From: Bradysia coprophila
Lineage: Eukaryota > Arthropoda > Insecta > Diptera > Sciaridae
DNA length: 64,000 nucleotides
Direction: 5' to 3'
Assembly: GCF_014529535.1 (NCBI RefSeq)
Contig: NW_023504022.1
Span: 10,169,028 to 10,233,027, forward strand
Shown: positions 1 to 10,794 of the stretch, piece by piece
How positions within the stretch are numbered: position 1 is the first letter of the stretch
Layout of the letters: each line of letters opens with the position of its first letter
Translations under genes and position numbers: made by a program
The notes under the pieces: generated by a model
What the model was told of the DNA's origin: nothing
Database searches by the model: none
Seen by the model: only the letters and a program-made list of their open reading frames with translations

Positions 1-8
1 CACACAAA

Positions 9-3000
9 ATGTCCAAAACTGACGAAACAGCCGACAAGTCGGATAGCATATCGATGCACGATTTTTTGGATTTCCTTAAAATTAGTTGCCAGTTGAATGA
101 GTCTATAAGTGAAACTATTGATAAAACCGATAAGAAGGTCGACTACGATCAATTGGCGAAAAATGAATTGATTCATTCCATTTTGGATAAATGCCAGGCG
201 AACAATCCAAATGTGAATGGGCCTGGTGAAAAGGTAGAGACGACTACAGGATCGTGCGACAAAAAAGGTATTGAGTCAGTAAACTTTGCTTGATTTCTTG
301 AATGGTCGTTTTTTCTAATCGAATGTTAGCTAATAAGCGTCGGTCCAGTCGGAAAAGTAAGGACGAGACAAAGCCATCTCTGGATCCATCGTTGAGTGAA
401 AAATTGGATGAAGTTATTGACGAGGGAATTCTAGATTCTGTCTTACCCTTTCTATGCAATTCGAATAACCAATCGGCGAGCACAGTCACCGTAACAGCAA
501 CTCATACATGTCCAGCAAAATCGAAAACATCGGCGAGTACCATAAATATTGGCACCAATGTGCTAAACAAACCCGATGCATCGAATTTGAAAGTTCAATC
601 TGAGACCGTTGTAACTAACAAAACCAGCAAGGATACTAGTGGTACCAGTAAATTAAGACGAAAGTCCGTTCTTCCATCAAATTCAACGGCGGCAGAGTGA
701 GTGATTTTCTGTAAACCTACATAGGTCATACAACTCTTCATTGATATTGATGTTCAACTATCCAGGTCAGAAGTGGTGATCCATGTTTGCGATGAAGTCA
801 AGGGCGTTTCTCGTGACTTCACATGTCCTCAAAAATTGTTGGTAGCAAAAATGGGCTACTTTGCAGATGTAACTGCCGGTCAGCGTTTGGAGGATATGGA
901 TATATCGGTACACTGTGACTTACAAATATTTGAGTGGTTAATTCGATGGGTGAAACGTGAATCTACTTCCCAAGAAACTTGGTGCTCCTTGGATCCCACA
1001 AATGTAGTGCCAATTTTAGTATCGGCTAGTTTCCTACAGGTTTCTCTTACAAATTTTTCCTTTCAAAATGGTTCAGCTTTGTAAAACCTTTTCTTAGATG
1101 GAACCGCTACTTGTTGACTGCTTATCGTTTTGTCATGCCAATCTGAACGATGTTGTAAAGGCGTCGGCTAATCTCTCTTGTCTCAATGATAGCATCATAT
1201 CCCGACTGGCTGCAATGTTTACGAACACTGAATTGGAAATGGTTAAAGATAAAAAGGAAAGAGTAACTCCCCGACTGTGGACGAAATTAATACAAAGCCT
1301 ATGTGAACCAGAGTCTGAAGTATTACGCGGTCATTTTGCGAGCGCTGCTGATCTTTACCGATGCAACCGGTTTGTTCAAATTTTTAGTATTTTGTGCTAT
1401 GGTCCCTCTTCTCGAAATCGCTTAGTTTTACCATCTAACTGGTTCCACAGTTGCTTCAAGCATGTAACACATTCCGTGAGCTCGTACATCCATTGCATTC
1501 CGACGAATCTGCGACTGAATCGATGGGGTCAAACAATCAGTCAACATACTCGAGATTTGGCATGGAACATTACAAGCCACGTATCGGCTTTGTACAAGGA
1601 ACTGAAGTCATGGAGAAAAGTTTACTGGAGGTTGTGGGGAAATTGTCACTTCCTCTTTTGTTCAACATGTGAAACCCATTTCCCAGTCTACCAGGTCGGT
1701 AAATAAGTTAATCCATTTGCTTTGTTTGAATGGTTTTTCCGAATTTTATAGATGAATTGGTGCTTATATCATCCCGACCAACCGCAATTTCTTGGTCCAG
1801 TTACTGAGGGCCGCATGGCTGGACCTTCAGGTCGTTATCCTTGTTGTGGTCAACAAGCATTTAGATACGAAACTTTGCCGGGGCCAATGGTTTGTTACAT
1901 TTTATACCTTTCACAGGCGGCAGGCATATAATATCGGCTAGAAGTGCTATTATTGACGCGAAATCTTTTACTTCATTTCTTTTAACATTCAATTCGCTAC
2001 ACAAGTTCCCATTACTCAGAGCTTGCCACTCATTTTTGTGCAAATAGTCTAAAACACACAGTTGTCGAAACAAATTGACCTGTTTGTATACAAGAAAGAT
2101 TCGAGTTACTTCTGACAAAACACTCAATTGTTGGAACTACAAGAAGAAAAAAAGAAGCAAGGCTTGATGGGTTCAAAAAGTGTTTTATAGACTATTTGCA
2201 CGCGCGGTATTTGTACTCGGTGTAAATAGCATTTCATAGACTATTGGCACCCGGGTGCAAATAGTCACTTCGTATCGCCGTTATCGACATCAGATGAATA
2301 GGTGTCCGTAAATGGTTAATATTTCGGTTCTCATTCTATTAATTTGTGATTAATCATTGAAGGGTTGTCAATACCGTGAGCACACCATACACACCGATTC
2401 CGATCGTGACCGAGCTATTCTAAGTTTGGTTCATTTAGCAGAAATTGGTGGATGTCTTTATGATGCAGCTCCAACACGAGTAAATGGTGCTAGTGTTAAC
2501 GATCCATGGTGGAACGGAATCACACTGGGTACGATTGTCATTCAAATCGAGTTCTGATCTTATAAATAAACTTTTTGTATTGTAGCACCATCTCGAGAGA
2601 AGCAAGGATTGTTGCCGAATTTTAACGTTAACTTTGATGGTAAGGACTGTCTTCTATTGAAAATTGTCTAAAGCTTCACCAAATTTCGCTAAATAATTCA
2701 CTAAATTTGGTGAATTGTTTAGTAAAATTTAGTAAAATATTTCTCAATATTGAGCCTTTCCTGCACAATATCGTCCAATTCGTTGAACGAATCAACTGTT
2801 TCAGCTGAAACCCGTTACAAGCATCCACGAAAACTTACAGCGAAAATGTCATTCATGGACTCCAGTAGTGAGACGGATACGAGTGAAAACAACAAAAAAT
2901 ATCCAATGAGTAAACAGTTCTCAACGAGCAGCGATGGTTGCGAATCAGACGATTACAGCAGTCCCAGGCCAGTTGTTAGCCGATCAAGTCGACGGTAAAT

Positions 3001-3299
3001 TGAAGTCTCTCTCCGATTTGCAATAATTAGAGTTCCAATTAACTTCTATCAGAAAAGCTAAAGTTTCCGGCCGACATTGGGCTGGAGATTTATCGGCCAG
3101 ATCGAATCAAGATAATCAACGAGAATTCGAAGAGAGAGCAATGAAACAAGTTATAGCGCTGGTGGGAAAGAAAACTGGTAGTGATCTGAATATGCAGTAT
3201 CAAACGCATCAACAGGGTGGAACTTATATGCGATTGGAGGCGGAGTGGAGAGAAAGCTTAAAGCAACGAGCTGCGTCAAAGCCAAAAAATACTAAATAA
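9..3299 (+). CDS. SANBR: SANT and BTB domain regulator (SANBR / KIAA1841-like), 10 exons
   Basis: Exons that join in phase: 9-267, 330-696, 766-1039, 1098-1369, 1451-1694, 1752-1889, 2363-2528, 2586-2639, 2733-2994, 3053-3299. They sum to 2283 nt, a 760-residue protein, close to the roughly 720 residues of vertebrate KIAA1841. The BTB-like domain starts near residue 209 (EVVIHVCDEVKGVSRDFTCP) and is followed by a conserved Cys/His-rich block (LYRCN, SSYIHC, CLYHPDQP, GRYPCCGQQAFRY) and the GCQYREHTIHT segment typical of this family. The C-terminal third is Ser/Asp-rich and then basic. In vertebrates the protein binds corepressors and limits class-switch recombination; its insect role is unknown and nuclear action is inferred. 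The N-terminal SANT-like part is only weakly recognisable. The ATG at 9 has no in-frame stop before it inside the window, so a further upstream exon cannot be excluded. The acceptor at 2732 was chosen because the nearer AG at 2754 would lead into a stop. Confidence 0.85.
1890..2362 (+). other. Longest intron of the SANBR-like gene, with a palindromic segment
   Basis: This intron is 473 nt, while the others in the gene are 53-93 nt. It contains a near-perfect palindrome at about 2243-2268 (ACTATTGGCACCCGGGTGCA followed by AATAGT), and a related half-copy, GACTATTTGCAC, about 50 nt upstream. At 1961-1985 it carries the AAATCTTTTACTTCATTT motif that recurs elsewhere in the window. The extra length is probably a degraded small inverted-repeat element. 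Confidence 0.45.
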
Positions 3300-3325
3300 A
3301 TTGCGAGTAGTTTGAGAAAAATAAA
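3295..3325 (+). terminator. poly(A) signals of the SANBR-like gene
   Basis: AATAAA at 3295-3300 overlaps the TAA stop codon (3297-3299), and a second AATAAA lies at 3320-3325. Transcript ends would therefore lie very close to the stop, giving an unusually short 3' UTR. This is read from the hexamers only. Confidence 0.5.
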
Positions 3326-3652
3326 AAAAGCTGCAAAAAAGTACCTTGTTTCCTGAAGTAGCTGTACCATCTGTACCTGGGCGGTGTTGATACTTCCTGT
3401 TCTGAAGGGCCCGTCATTTCAAATGTGGCCTCTCTTCCATCTTAGTTCGTTTCATTCATTTACAGATGGCGTTGAGTTCGAAATAAGAAAACATGACAGA
3501 TGACAACGATGACATTCGACCAGTGCTCTTGCATCCATCAGTCATAAATTTGAAGGTTATGTACGTCCTTCGGTTCATAATGTTTTCGCAAAAATGAACA
3601 CTATCGCGCACAAGTTCTACAAAATTCGTCAGTCACTTCTTTGTAATCCACA

Positions 3653-6600
3653 ATGATACGATCGGTGTTCAGTCCCTTGTGGACTGTCAGCAGATTCTCG
3701 CTCTTGACAGAAAGTGCAACATTCAAGTTATTGCATCATAACGCGGAAATTTTCAAATCAAACCTGCGCTACACAAATATTCTACAATATCATCAGTGCC
3801 GTGGGAAAAAGGATGACTCTAAAGTGTCGGCGCTGTTCAAACCGGTTCCAGTTCAGTCGAACCGTGATAACATAAACATTGGAGCTGAGTTAACCGGGAA
3901 ATTGGATAAGGGTGAACTGTTAAAGATCCTGAATGCCTTCACACAAAAACCGGAAATAAAGCGGATGTGTGCAGAACACGGACTGGACGGTTAGTATACC
4001 ATCTGTCTATTAGAAATTAGTGTTCCAGTCGTCATCGCTTCGATTCCATTTTTAGCATTCCTTCAGCAACAAACTTTCGCCAGCTTTCGTCGCTATTGTA
4101 TCGATGCTGAGAATCTACCGGCCGATTTGCACATCATCATCAGCGATATTCTACAGGGCGCCGGTCATCCCGACGACATATTGCCATACTTTTTACGTTT
4201 TGCTCGTAAAATGTTTCCACACTTAGACTGCATGGAGGATCTAAAACAAATCTCTGATTTAAGAACGCCGGCCAATTGGTATCCGCACGCTCGGGCGAAG
4301 GCACGAAAAATCATTTTCCATGCCGGACCGACGAATTCCGGTAAAACGTACCATGCAATGAATAGCTTTATGAAGGCGAAAAGTGGAGTGTATTGTGGAC
4401 CGTTGAAATTGCTAGCTGCTGAAGTGTTCAACAAATGTAATACGCTGGTAAGTACAGTGTGCGGTGTCCCGTTAATTCATTAATTCATTAAAAGGAAATC
4501 GATTTCTCAGGGGACACCATGCGATCTGGTTACCGGAGAGGAACGAAAATTTGCTAATGCCAATGGCACACCGTCGAGTCACGTAGCCTGCACAGTTGAA
4601 ATGACATCAATAACCAATCCATGTAGGTATAGGTTTGATACAAAAAGATCTGTTTTCGACTGACGAACATTTATTTGTGAGGTGTTCTCAGACACGAGTC
4701 ACCAGAATAACAACCCCTTAGAGTGCAGCGAATGTATTGCCAAATTAATTTGCGGATTTTGTGTTCTTTTAGACGAGGTGGCTGTCATCGATGAAATTCA
4801 ATTGTTAAAGGATCCCGGTCGAGGATGGGCCTGGACAAGGGCATTTTTGGGTTTAATTGCTGATGAGGTTCATGTTTGTGGTGAAGCCGGTGCGGCATCT
4901 CTATTGGAACGTTTATGCGAGACAACTGGGGAGGCAGTTGAGGTAAATAACCTGAATCCACTCAGCCGAGAATTTTCCTTTAATCGAATGTCTTGGCTTT
5001 TAGATTCGGGAATACAAGCGACTTACTAAACTGACGGTTGAAGACAGCGCGCTGGGGTCATTGGATAACGTTGTTCCCGGCGATTGTGTTGTGTGTTTCA
5101 GTAAAAATGACATTTACTCAGTTTCGCGACAGATAGAATCCAGGTTCGTTAGATTCGGGAACAGTTTCAGTTTTAAGATTTTCCAATTGACCGGTTACCG
5201 ATTTTAGTGGGAAAGAAGTGGCTGTTATTTATGGAGGATTGCCGCCTGGTACGAAATTAGCTCAAGCTGCCAAATTTAATGATCCGCAGAACAGCTGTAA
5301 GGTCATGGTCGCCACAGATGCTATAGGAATGGGTTTAAATTTGTGAGTATCTGAATATGGCACGTCAGGTACTGACATACTAAAATTGTTATTTATTTGG
5401 CCTTTAGGAGCATACGAAGAATCATTTTCTATTCACTGAAAAAACCCACGGTCAACGAGAATGGCGAACGTGAAATCGACGTAATCTCAGTATCTTCTGC
5501 CTTACAGATCGCTGGTGAGTTAAAACGAAATTCTTTGCTCCACTTTCTTCACTTTATTTATTCCTCCAAAAATCTCTTCTACGTGTTAAGGAAGAGCCGG
5601 TCGTTTCGGAACCCAATGGGAAAATGGATTTGTGACCGTCTTCCATCCAGACGATCTTCTAACGTTAAAAGGCTTGCTTAGCCAACAACCCGAACCTCTG
5701 ACCCAAGCTGGTTTACATCCCACCGCCGATCAAATAGAACTTTATGCCTATCACCTGCCCGACTCAACGCTGAGCAATTTGATGGACATTTTCGTTTCGC
5801 TCAGCACCGTCGACGATTCGTTATACTTCATGTGCAACATCGACGATTTTAAATTCCTAGCCGAAATGATCCAGCACGTACCGTTAGCACTGCGGGCACG
5901 TTATGTATTCTGCTGTGCACCGATCAATCGAAAGATGCCGTTTGTGTGTGCGATGTTTTTGAAATTTGCCCGTCAATTCAGCAAAAATGAACCGATCACA
6001 TTTGACTTTGTCGTTTCGAATTGCGGCTGGCCGTTTAGTTTACCGAACACAATTCTGGAGTTGGTACAACTGGAAACTGTGTTCGATGTCATGGACTTGT
6101 ATTTGTGGTTGAGGTGCGTTTAACGCATTCATTTCTGCACTCGGTGTTATTAACGATCTATGAATTGCAGCTATCGGTTCCCGGATCTATTTCCGAACGC
6201 AGCTCTCATCAGAGAAACACAGAAGGATATCGATGACCTAATCCAGCAGGGTGTGTTCCAGATAACCAAATTGCTGAAAAACGCTGAAAATGCAGCTGCG
6301 GATACTAAAGATGTTAATTCATCTGTAACCAGTAGCAGAAAGTCTGGCACTGAAAATTCAGCAACAACCACTAAAGACGTTTATTCACCTGTACCAATTA
6401 GCAAAAATTCTGGCTTCCAACGGAAAAACTCTGAAAATACGGCGTCGCACACAAATTACTTAGGTGCGTAGTCGCAAGACTCGGAATTCTGAATTTGTTT
6501 CACCGATTTTTTTTACTTTCCTTCAGACACGATACAGTCCGTGCAGCGCGGCGGTGGTCGTTTCACCCAAGAAATTCTGAAGAAGGGGCTGATAACGCAA

Positions 6601-6717
6601 GACATGCTGAATAAGTTGCATCAGGAATGGGGTCGAACAGGTAAAAGTAATGCGGCTACGTATGACGATGAAACATTGACGAAAAAAGGGAAGAAAGGAA
6701 CTCGACGCAAGAAATAA
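3653..6717 (+). CDS. SUPV3L1: ATP-dependent RNA helicase SUV3, mitochondrial (SUPV3L1)
   Basis: Ten exons join in phase: 3653-3989, 4056-4447, 4511-4622, 4773-4942, 5004-5143, 5208-5342, 5408-5514, 5591-6113, 6171-6463, 6527-6717. They sum to 2400 nt, a 799-residue protein (human about 786). SUV3 is a Ski2-like DExH helicase that unwinds RNA for the mitochondrial degradosome together with PNPase. Visible motifs are Walker [11 protein letters not shown] near residue 201, motif II VIDEIQ near 286, [11 protein letters not shown] near 418 and the GRAGRF arginine-finger motif near 465, which is split across an intron. The C-terminal SUV3 helical domain ([19 protein letters not shown]) follows, and the protein ends in a basic GTRRKK tail. 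The first about 50 residues are Ser/Arg/Leu-rich without acidic residues until Glu20, as expected for a mitochondrial targeting peptide. A Thr/Ser-rich, low-complexity insertion near residue 700 is poorly conserved. The gene starts about 350 bp after the end of the SANBR-like gene. Confidence 0.95.
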
Positions 6718-6775
6718 GATAAAATTTTGATTGGAAAATTTTTGTACAACCAAAAAATAGTTTATTGTTCGCAAC

Positions 6776-6781
6776 AATAAA
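6776..6781 (+). terminator. poly(A) signal of SUPV3L1
   Basis: AATAAA lies 59 nt after the TAA stop of the helicase. No competing hexamer is seen between the two. Confidence 0.6.
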
Positions 6782-7988
6782 GACGGTAAGACAGTTGTGG
6801 AACTCTTTTCTTACCGGCGGAAGCTGTTTCCACTTTCCAAGAGATTCACGTATTCGTTTCCATTGACAACTACCCCGAATACAGAGACAATCAACTAGAT
6901 GAAATAGTGACCCTAAGAATCAGAAATTTTCTTTCCATTTCGATCGTTACCTTAAATCGAAATATTCCGCCTGTGGTTAGGGGTCATGCTTAAATTATGT
7001 AAAGCTTTTTCAGTGCTGTCATCAAAATGAAATCCTAAATAACTCGAGAATTACAGCCTCTGTGAAGTTCTAGAACAAACATTTGACTCACGAAAACCCA
7101 CATTTATCGAGTTATAATTGATTTAAATTTGCTAGCAGCACTGAAATAGTGGGTGTCATCAATGAACCACTGTAAACGTACAGCCAAGTCAAGAAACGAA
7201 AATGAACAACAAAATTGTCGGAGAAACCTATACCAGAACCTATACAGAAACCATGCGTCATCAATCTTAGCTTTTGCCTAAAGTTCTATCGTTCTTCATT
7301 GGGCATGGGGTCACGTATATCACAATTATTACTAACTTTTTCACAAAATTTCTTTATCCGGCAAGTGTAGCACCAACGAAATCATCGAATCTCTAAGTTC
7401 TTTTGATGAAAGCAACCATTTTCAACAGTGTCAACATCTCAACATTTATTTACTTGTCCCACTTGTATAATACGACCACTCTCCGTACTAATGTTAAGCC
7501 AAACACCGTACCACATTGTTCGTGTGCTTTGGAAAGCTTTCGATAACAATTGGAAAATGGAATACAAAAGAAGCTTAAAGCTCTCGAAAGCTCTTTAAAA
7601 GCAAAGACACAAATGCGATACGGTGTTTCGGCAGAATATACGTTTCCCGTTGTTCTTAGCTTATTTTTGTTGTTGCTGTCGTTCGCAACAGATGATATAG
7701 CCGCATTCTGATCACATTCAAAAATCTTTCGCAATTTTACTGACAAAATTGTCAAATCAGTACCGCCAATCAAAGCAAAATAAAAGAAGTTTATGAATGA
7801 ATGAATGCTATCTAACTCATGTGAAATTTGACCTTTGTACCAAACGTTAGGATCGTAACCATTCATTGAACGAAAACAAAATAAACCGAACAGTTTCATT
7901 CAACATTTCATCCCGCGAGCATACTTAAAGGTGGTCGATTCGACTAAATAAACAATTGTTGGTTGTAAAAACATCGCAGTCATTAAGG
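6782..7988. other. Intergenic region, SUPV3L1 to the five-span membrane gene
   Basis: I see no supported gene in this 1.2 kb. A 149-codon reading frame on the minus strand (7450-7899) has no recognisable domain, signal or splice pattern. The downstream part must contain the promoter and 5' UTR of the membrane protein gene that starts at 7989, but no clear TATA box stands out. Confidence 0.5.
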
Positions 7989-8729
7989 ATGGCTCAGTAT
8001 AATATATCTTCACTCGGTCGGCTATTCGTCGCTAACGAAGAACTGGAGTACTTACCTCCAATCAGAAAAGTGTTTGCCATCGTTACGGCTTTGCTAGGAA
8101 TCATAACACTGACAAGATTTTCATTGGTTTTAATCTCGAAAAATAGTTCGGTCCTTAAGTTCGGCAATCTAAGCAAGACAGTTGGGGGTAGAGTCGTTCT
8201 TATTTATGTTGTAAGTTACGTTATACACACCATTCATTATGTGGACAATATTTGTCGACCAGTTGCCTATTTCGAACCTAAATGGCTCTATCAGAAGTAT
8301 CTGATTAGTGAAATGGAAATCACTTTTTTCGCCAATTTTCCGATAACATTGTCCGGTCTATACGTTATGGAACGTTTGGTTGGTGGAATTAATGAAAGAA
8401 AGTACAAGAATACGGTCAACGGTTGCAAGAAAATGATTGGCTACATCTTAGGGTCGCTACTGACTCTCGGCCATTATCGTACAGAGCCACCGTGGAAGTA
8501 TGAAACGTTTGTCAATTTTACTATTGCCGGAGAAGGTGTGGCAACAATTCTGTTGGCGCTATTTTTATATCAATTTAGGAGCGAAAGTTTGCGAATGTTG
8601 AACGCTCAGCAAAGTTTTGACACGGAGCAATCTGCGGGATTGCTGGATGACGATAATGACGAACAGGGTCAGACACAATACGCCATGAAGATCAGCAGTG
8701 TTCGGTCACGAACTCCTGTAAAAATTTAG
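7989..8729 (+). CDS. Unrecognised five-span membrane protein, single exon
   Basis: This is a 246-residue protein in one exon. I chose the ATG at 7989 (MAQYNISS); the frame is open slightly further upstream but with no better ATG. Five hydrophobic spans are visible: KVFAIVTALLGIITLTRF near residue 30, VVLIYVVSYVIHTIHYV near 72, EITFFANFPITLSGLYVM near 112, MIGYILGSLLTLGHY near 150, and FTIAGEGVATILLALFLYQF near 175. A conserved-looking HYVDNICRPVAYFEPKW loop with one Cys and several Trp/Tyr sits between spans 2 and 3. The C-terminal 55 residues are acidic and polar, so probably cytosolic. I do not recognise the family and assign no function. Codon use and a clean stop with a nearby poly(A) signal support a real gene. 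Confidence 0.75.
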   Translation: MAQYNISSLGRLFVANEELEYLPPIRKVFAIVTALLGIITLTRFSLVLISKNSSVLKFGNLSKTVGGRVVLIYVVSYVIHTIHYVDNICRPVAYFEPKWLYQKYLISEMEITFFANFPITLSGLYVMERLVGGINERKYKNTVNGCKKMIGYILGSLLTLGHYRTEPPWKYETFVNFTIAGEGVATILLALFLYQFRSESLRMLNAQQSFDTEQSAGLLDDDNDEQGQTQYAMKISSVRSRTPVKI

Positions 8730-8747
8730 TTTTTGTCGGGTTTGTCA

Positions 8748-8753
8748 AATAAA
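8748..8753 (+). terminator. poly(A) signal of the five-span membrane gene
   Basis: AATAAA lies 18 nt after the TAG stop at 8727-8729. Confidence 0.6.
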
Positions 8754-8815
8754 ATGTTGCTTGCCATTGCCAGCAGTCCAAACATTCTTTTCTTGATTCC
8801 GGGAGCATCAAATTC

Positions 8816-8821
8816 TTTATT
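8816..8821 (-). terminator. poly(A) signal of PQBP1
   Basis: TTTATT on the plus strand (AATAAA on the minus strand) lies 24 nt past the PQBP1 stop. The two convergent genes therefore end within tens of nucleotides of each other. Confidence 0.6.
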
Positions 8822-8844
8822 TCGATTCATTGTACCCAGTGGGC

Positions 8845-9931
8845 CTAATCATCTTCTTCATCACTGTTACTCTCATTGCCTTCTTTCTTACTGGCTTTAT
8901 TAGCCTGCAAAACAGCAGAGGGACTGGGATACGGCCGCATTTGATACAGTGCTCCCGATGCTGTCGTATCGGCTCCTGTTTTTTTGTTCTCCTGCTGCAA
9001 CCCCGCTGACCAATTGCCTCTCGGTATATCTGAATACGCAGCTGGATCCATCGGATCCAAAGAACCGGATTCACGTATCAATTCGGATCGTTGACGACGT
9101 TCGCTACGTGAACGAATTACTTTGTCCAGATCACGTCCCTTGGGTTTCTTTACCACTGCAGGCGGCTTCATCGGAAGTGGCTCGACCAATTTTGCTGCTT
9201 CTACTGACGGAGAGGTGAGCATTACGCTCTCTTTTTCGTTTTCACCAGAAATTATGGCATCAATGTCTTCTGTCGGTTCTTCGGTTTCGGGTAATAATGA
9301 GGCCTCCAGTTCTTTGCGGAGGAAAGCCGCACTTTTTGATGGCGTTGCTTTGGGGTGACTGGGTGGTAGCCACGAAACTGTGTCGGTTTTTGTGTGCCAG
9401 TAATAATGTACTCCGCTGAAAAGAGTTTTTCATGAGTTCTCTTCACTCCCTTCGTTATACAATGTCACTTACAAGCCGCTGTCGAAAACTTCTTTCCATT
9501 CTTTGGGTAGCGGATACTTTTGCAGCAACTTCCGCTTCCTACGCAAATATTCACGATCCGGTTCAATTCCGTCACCGTACGTACTAACACAGTATAATGT
9601 GCACTTATGAAAGATGTTGTACTTGTTAGGACAATTCTTATAACCAGCCGAGCTACCATCAACAATTCGCCGTTTTAATCGTTCGCTCCAATAACTTTCC
9701 ATTGGCTTTTTGACCGGCTCATAATCGTAGGGATAAGGCTCTTCGTCATAGTCTTCGGCGATAATTTCCTCGCTTTGATGACTAGCATTGGTCGTCTGTT
9801 TCGCTGAAAGTGAACACGGAAATTAGCAATCCGAATGAAAACTTTGTTGGACGTTGTTGAGCTATACTTTTTCCTTTCTGCACCAATCCTCGTTTCGCAA
9901 GCTTTTGAAGAAGGGCTGGTGGAAGCGGCAT
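8845..9931 (-). CDS. PQBP1: Polyglutamine-binding protein 1 (PQBP1)
   Basis: Three exons on the minus strand: 9931-9868, 9803-9473 and 9415-8845, in phase, 966 nt, 321 residues. PQBP1 is a nuclear WW-domain protein that binds the C-terminal domain of RNA polymerase II and the U5 snRNP 15-kDa protein and affects splicing. The start [15 protein letters not shown] matches the family N-terminus (human MPLPVALQTRLAKRG). An acidic stretch IIAEDYDEE follows. The WW domain spans about residues 123-150 (KEWKEVF, then [18 protein letters not shown]). The intrinsically disordered C-terminus carries [16 protein letters not shown] and [20 protein letters not shown], the U5-15kD binding signature. Human PQBP1 lacks the roughly 65 residues placed here between the acidic region and the WW domain ([16 protein letters not shown] through KYPLP, with three Cys). 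The polar DR/ER repeats of the human protein are replaced by a short acidic linker. Confidence 0.95.
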
Positions 9932-10197
9932 GTTTGATGGACTTTCTTTTCAAACAGTTTTTAATGAAACAAAATGTGTGTATAGAAGGTTTGGAACCAA
10001 AGGATGTGTAAATATTGATTGACAGAATTGGCTTTATTTTGGTTATTAGAGCTGTCATAACTGTCATTATTTGTGAACCATGTGAAAACCAGATGGCCGA
10101 CAAATATTCAAACACAACTCAATTACGGATATCAGATCTGATTATTGTATACATTGTTGAATAGGTTTGTTGAACTAACTGTAAGTACGAAGTGTTA
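9932..10197. other. Upstream region of PQBP1
   Basis: This is the interval between the PQBP1 start and the first mobile repeat. It should hold the PQBP1 promoter and 5' UTR. I see no clear core promoter motif and no other gene. Confidence 0.4.
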
Positions 10198-10794
10198 ATG
10201 TTCAAAACAAACGAGGCATTGAAAACGTGTATTGGTCCTATTTTTCATGATGAAATTTTCGAAGCTGTCAAATGAAGTTAGAGCTTTTTCTATAGAGTGT
10301 TATGATGAAAGAGAAGAAGATATTTTGACAAGTACCCCAAGGCAAGTTAAAATAAACTGGTCTTCTGTCCTCTCGCTCTTAACGTACCACGTTGATAGAG
10401 AAGCAAATACTTTGACAAGTACCCCAAGGCAAGTTATAATAACTAGTCTTCGGTTTTCTCGCTCTGATCATAACAGTCTATTCAAAATCGCGACTGTCAA
10501 TGAAACCTAGGACCAAAACACGCAAGGCTGTATACTTTGGTGAGGTCACGCAGACCGCCATTTTATTAGATACGCGGGAACGGCGGGAACACACCACTTC
10601 TGATGATTTTACATGTAAAAAAATTCACCACATCATCAAGACGACGAGAATCATCAGAGTAGGTGAATTTTTGTATGAAATCGGCCATTTTATCATCAAC
10701 TGTGGTGTGTAACCCGCGTATCTGTTCTGCGTGACCTTCCCAAAGTATACAGCCTTGCAAAACACGTTTTCAATGCCTCGTTTGTTTTGAACAT
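10198..10794. mobile_element. Fold-back element with 42-bp terminal inverted repeats, split by a younger MITE
   Basis: The left end at 10198-10240 (TGTTCAAAACAAACGAGGCA and onwards through GAAAACGTGT and TTGGTCCTA) is the reverse complement of the right end. The right end itself is interrupted: GGACCAAAACACG at 10510-10522, then a 235-bp insertion, then CAAAACACGTTTTCAATGCC up to 10794. Without the insertion and one copy of its target duplication, the two ends pair over about 42 bp. No coding capacity is seen, so this is a non-autonomous element. Confidence 0.7.

Noticed and set aside
2750..2754. Acceptor AG at 2753-2754 for the ninth exon of the SANBR-like gene
   Set aside because: Using it puts the exon out of frame and soon meets a stop; the AG at 2731-2732 restores the frame.
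4165..4434. Minus-strand frame of 89 codons inside SUPV3L1
   Set aside because: Shadow of the helicase exon on the opposite strand.
7450..7899. 149-codon minus-strand frame
   Set aside because: No domain, signal peptide or conserved motif, AT-biased composition, and it lies in the presumed promoter region of the next gene.
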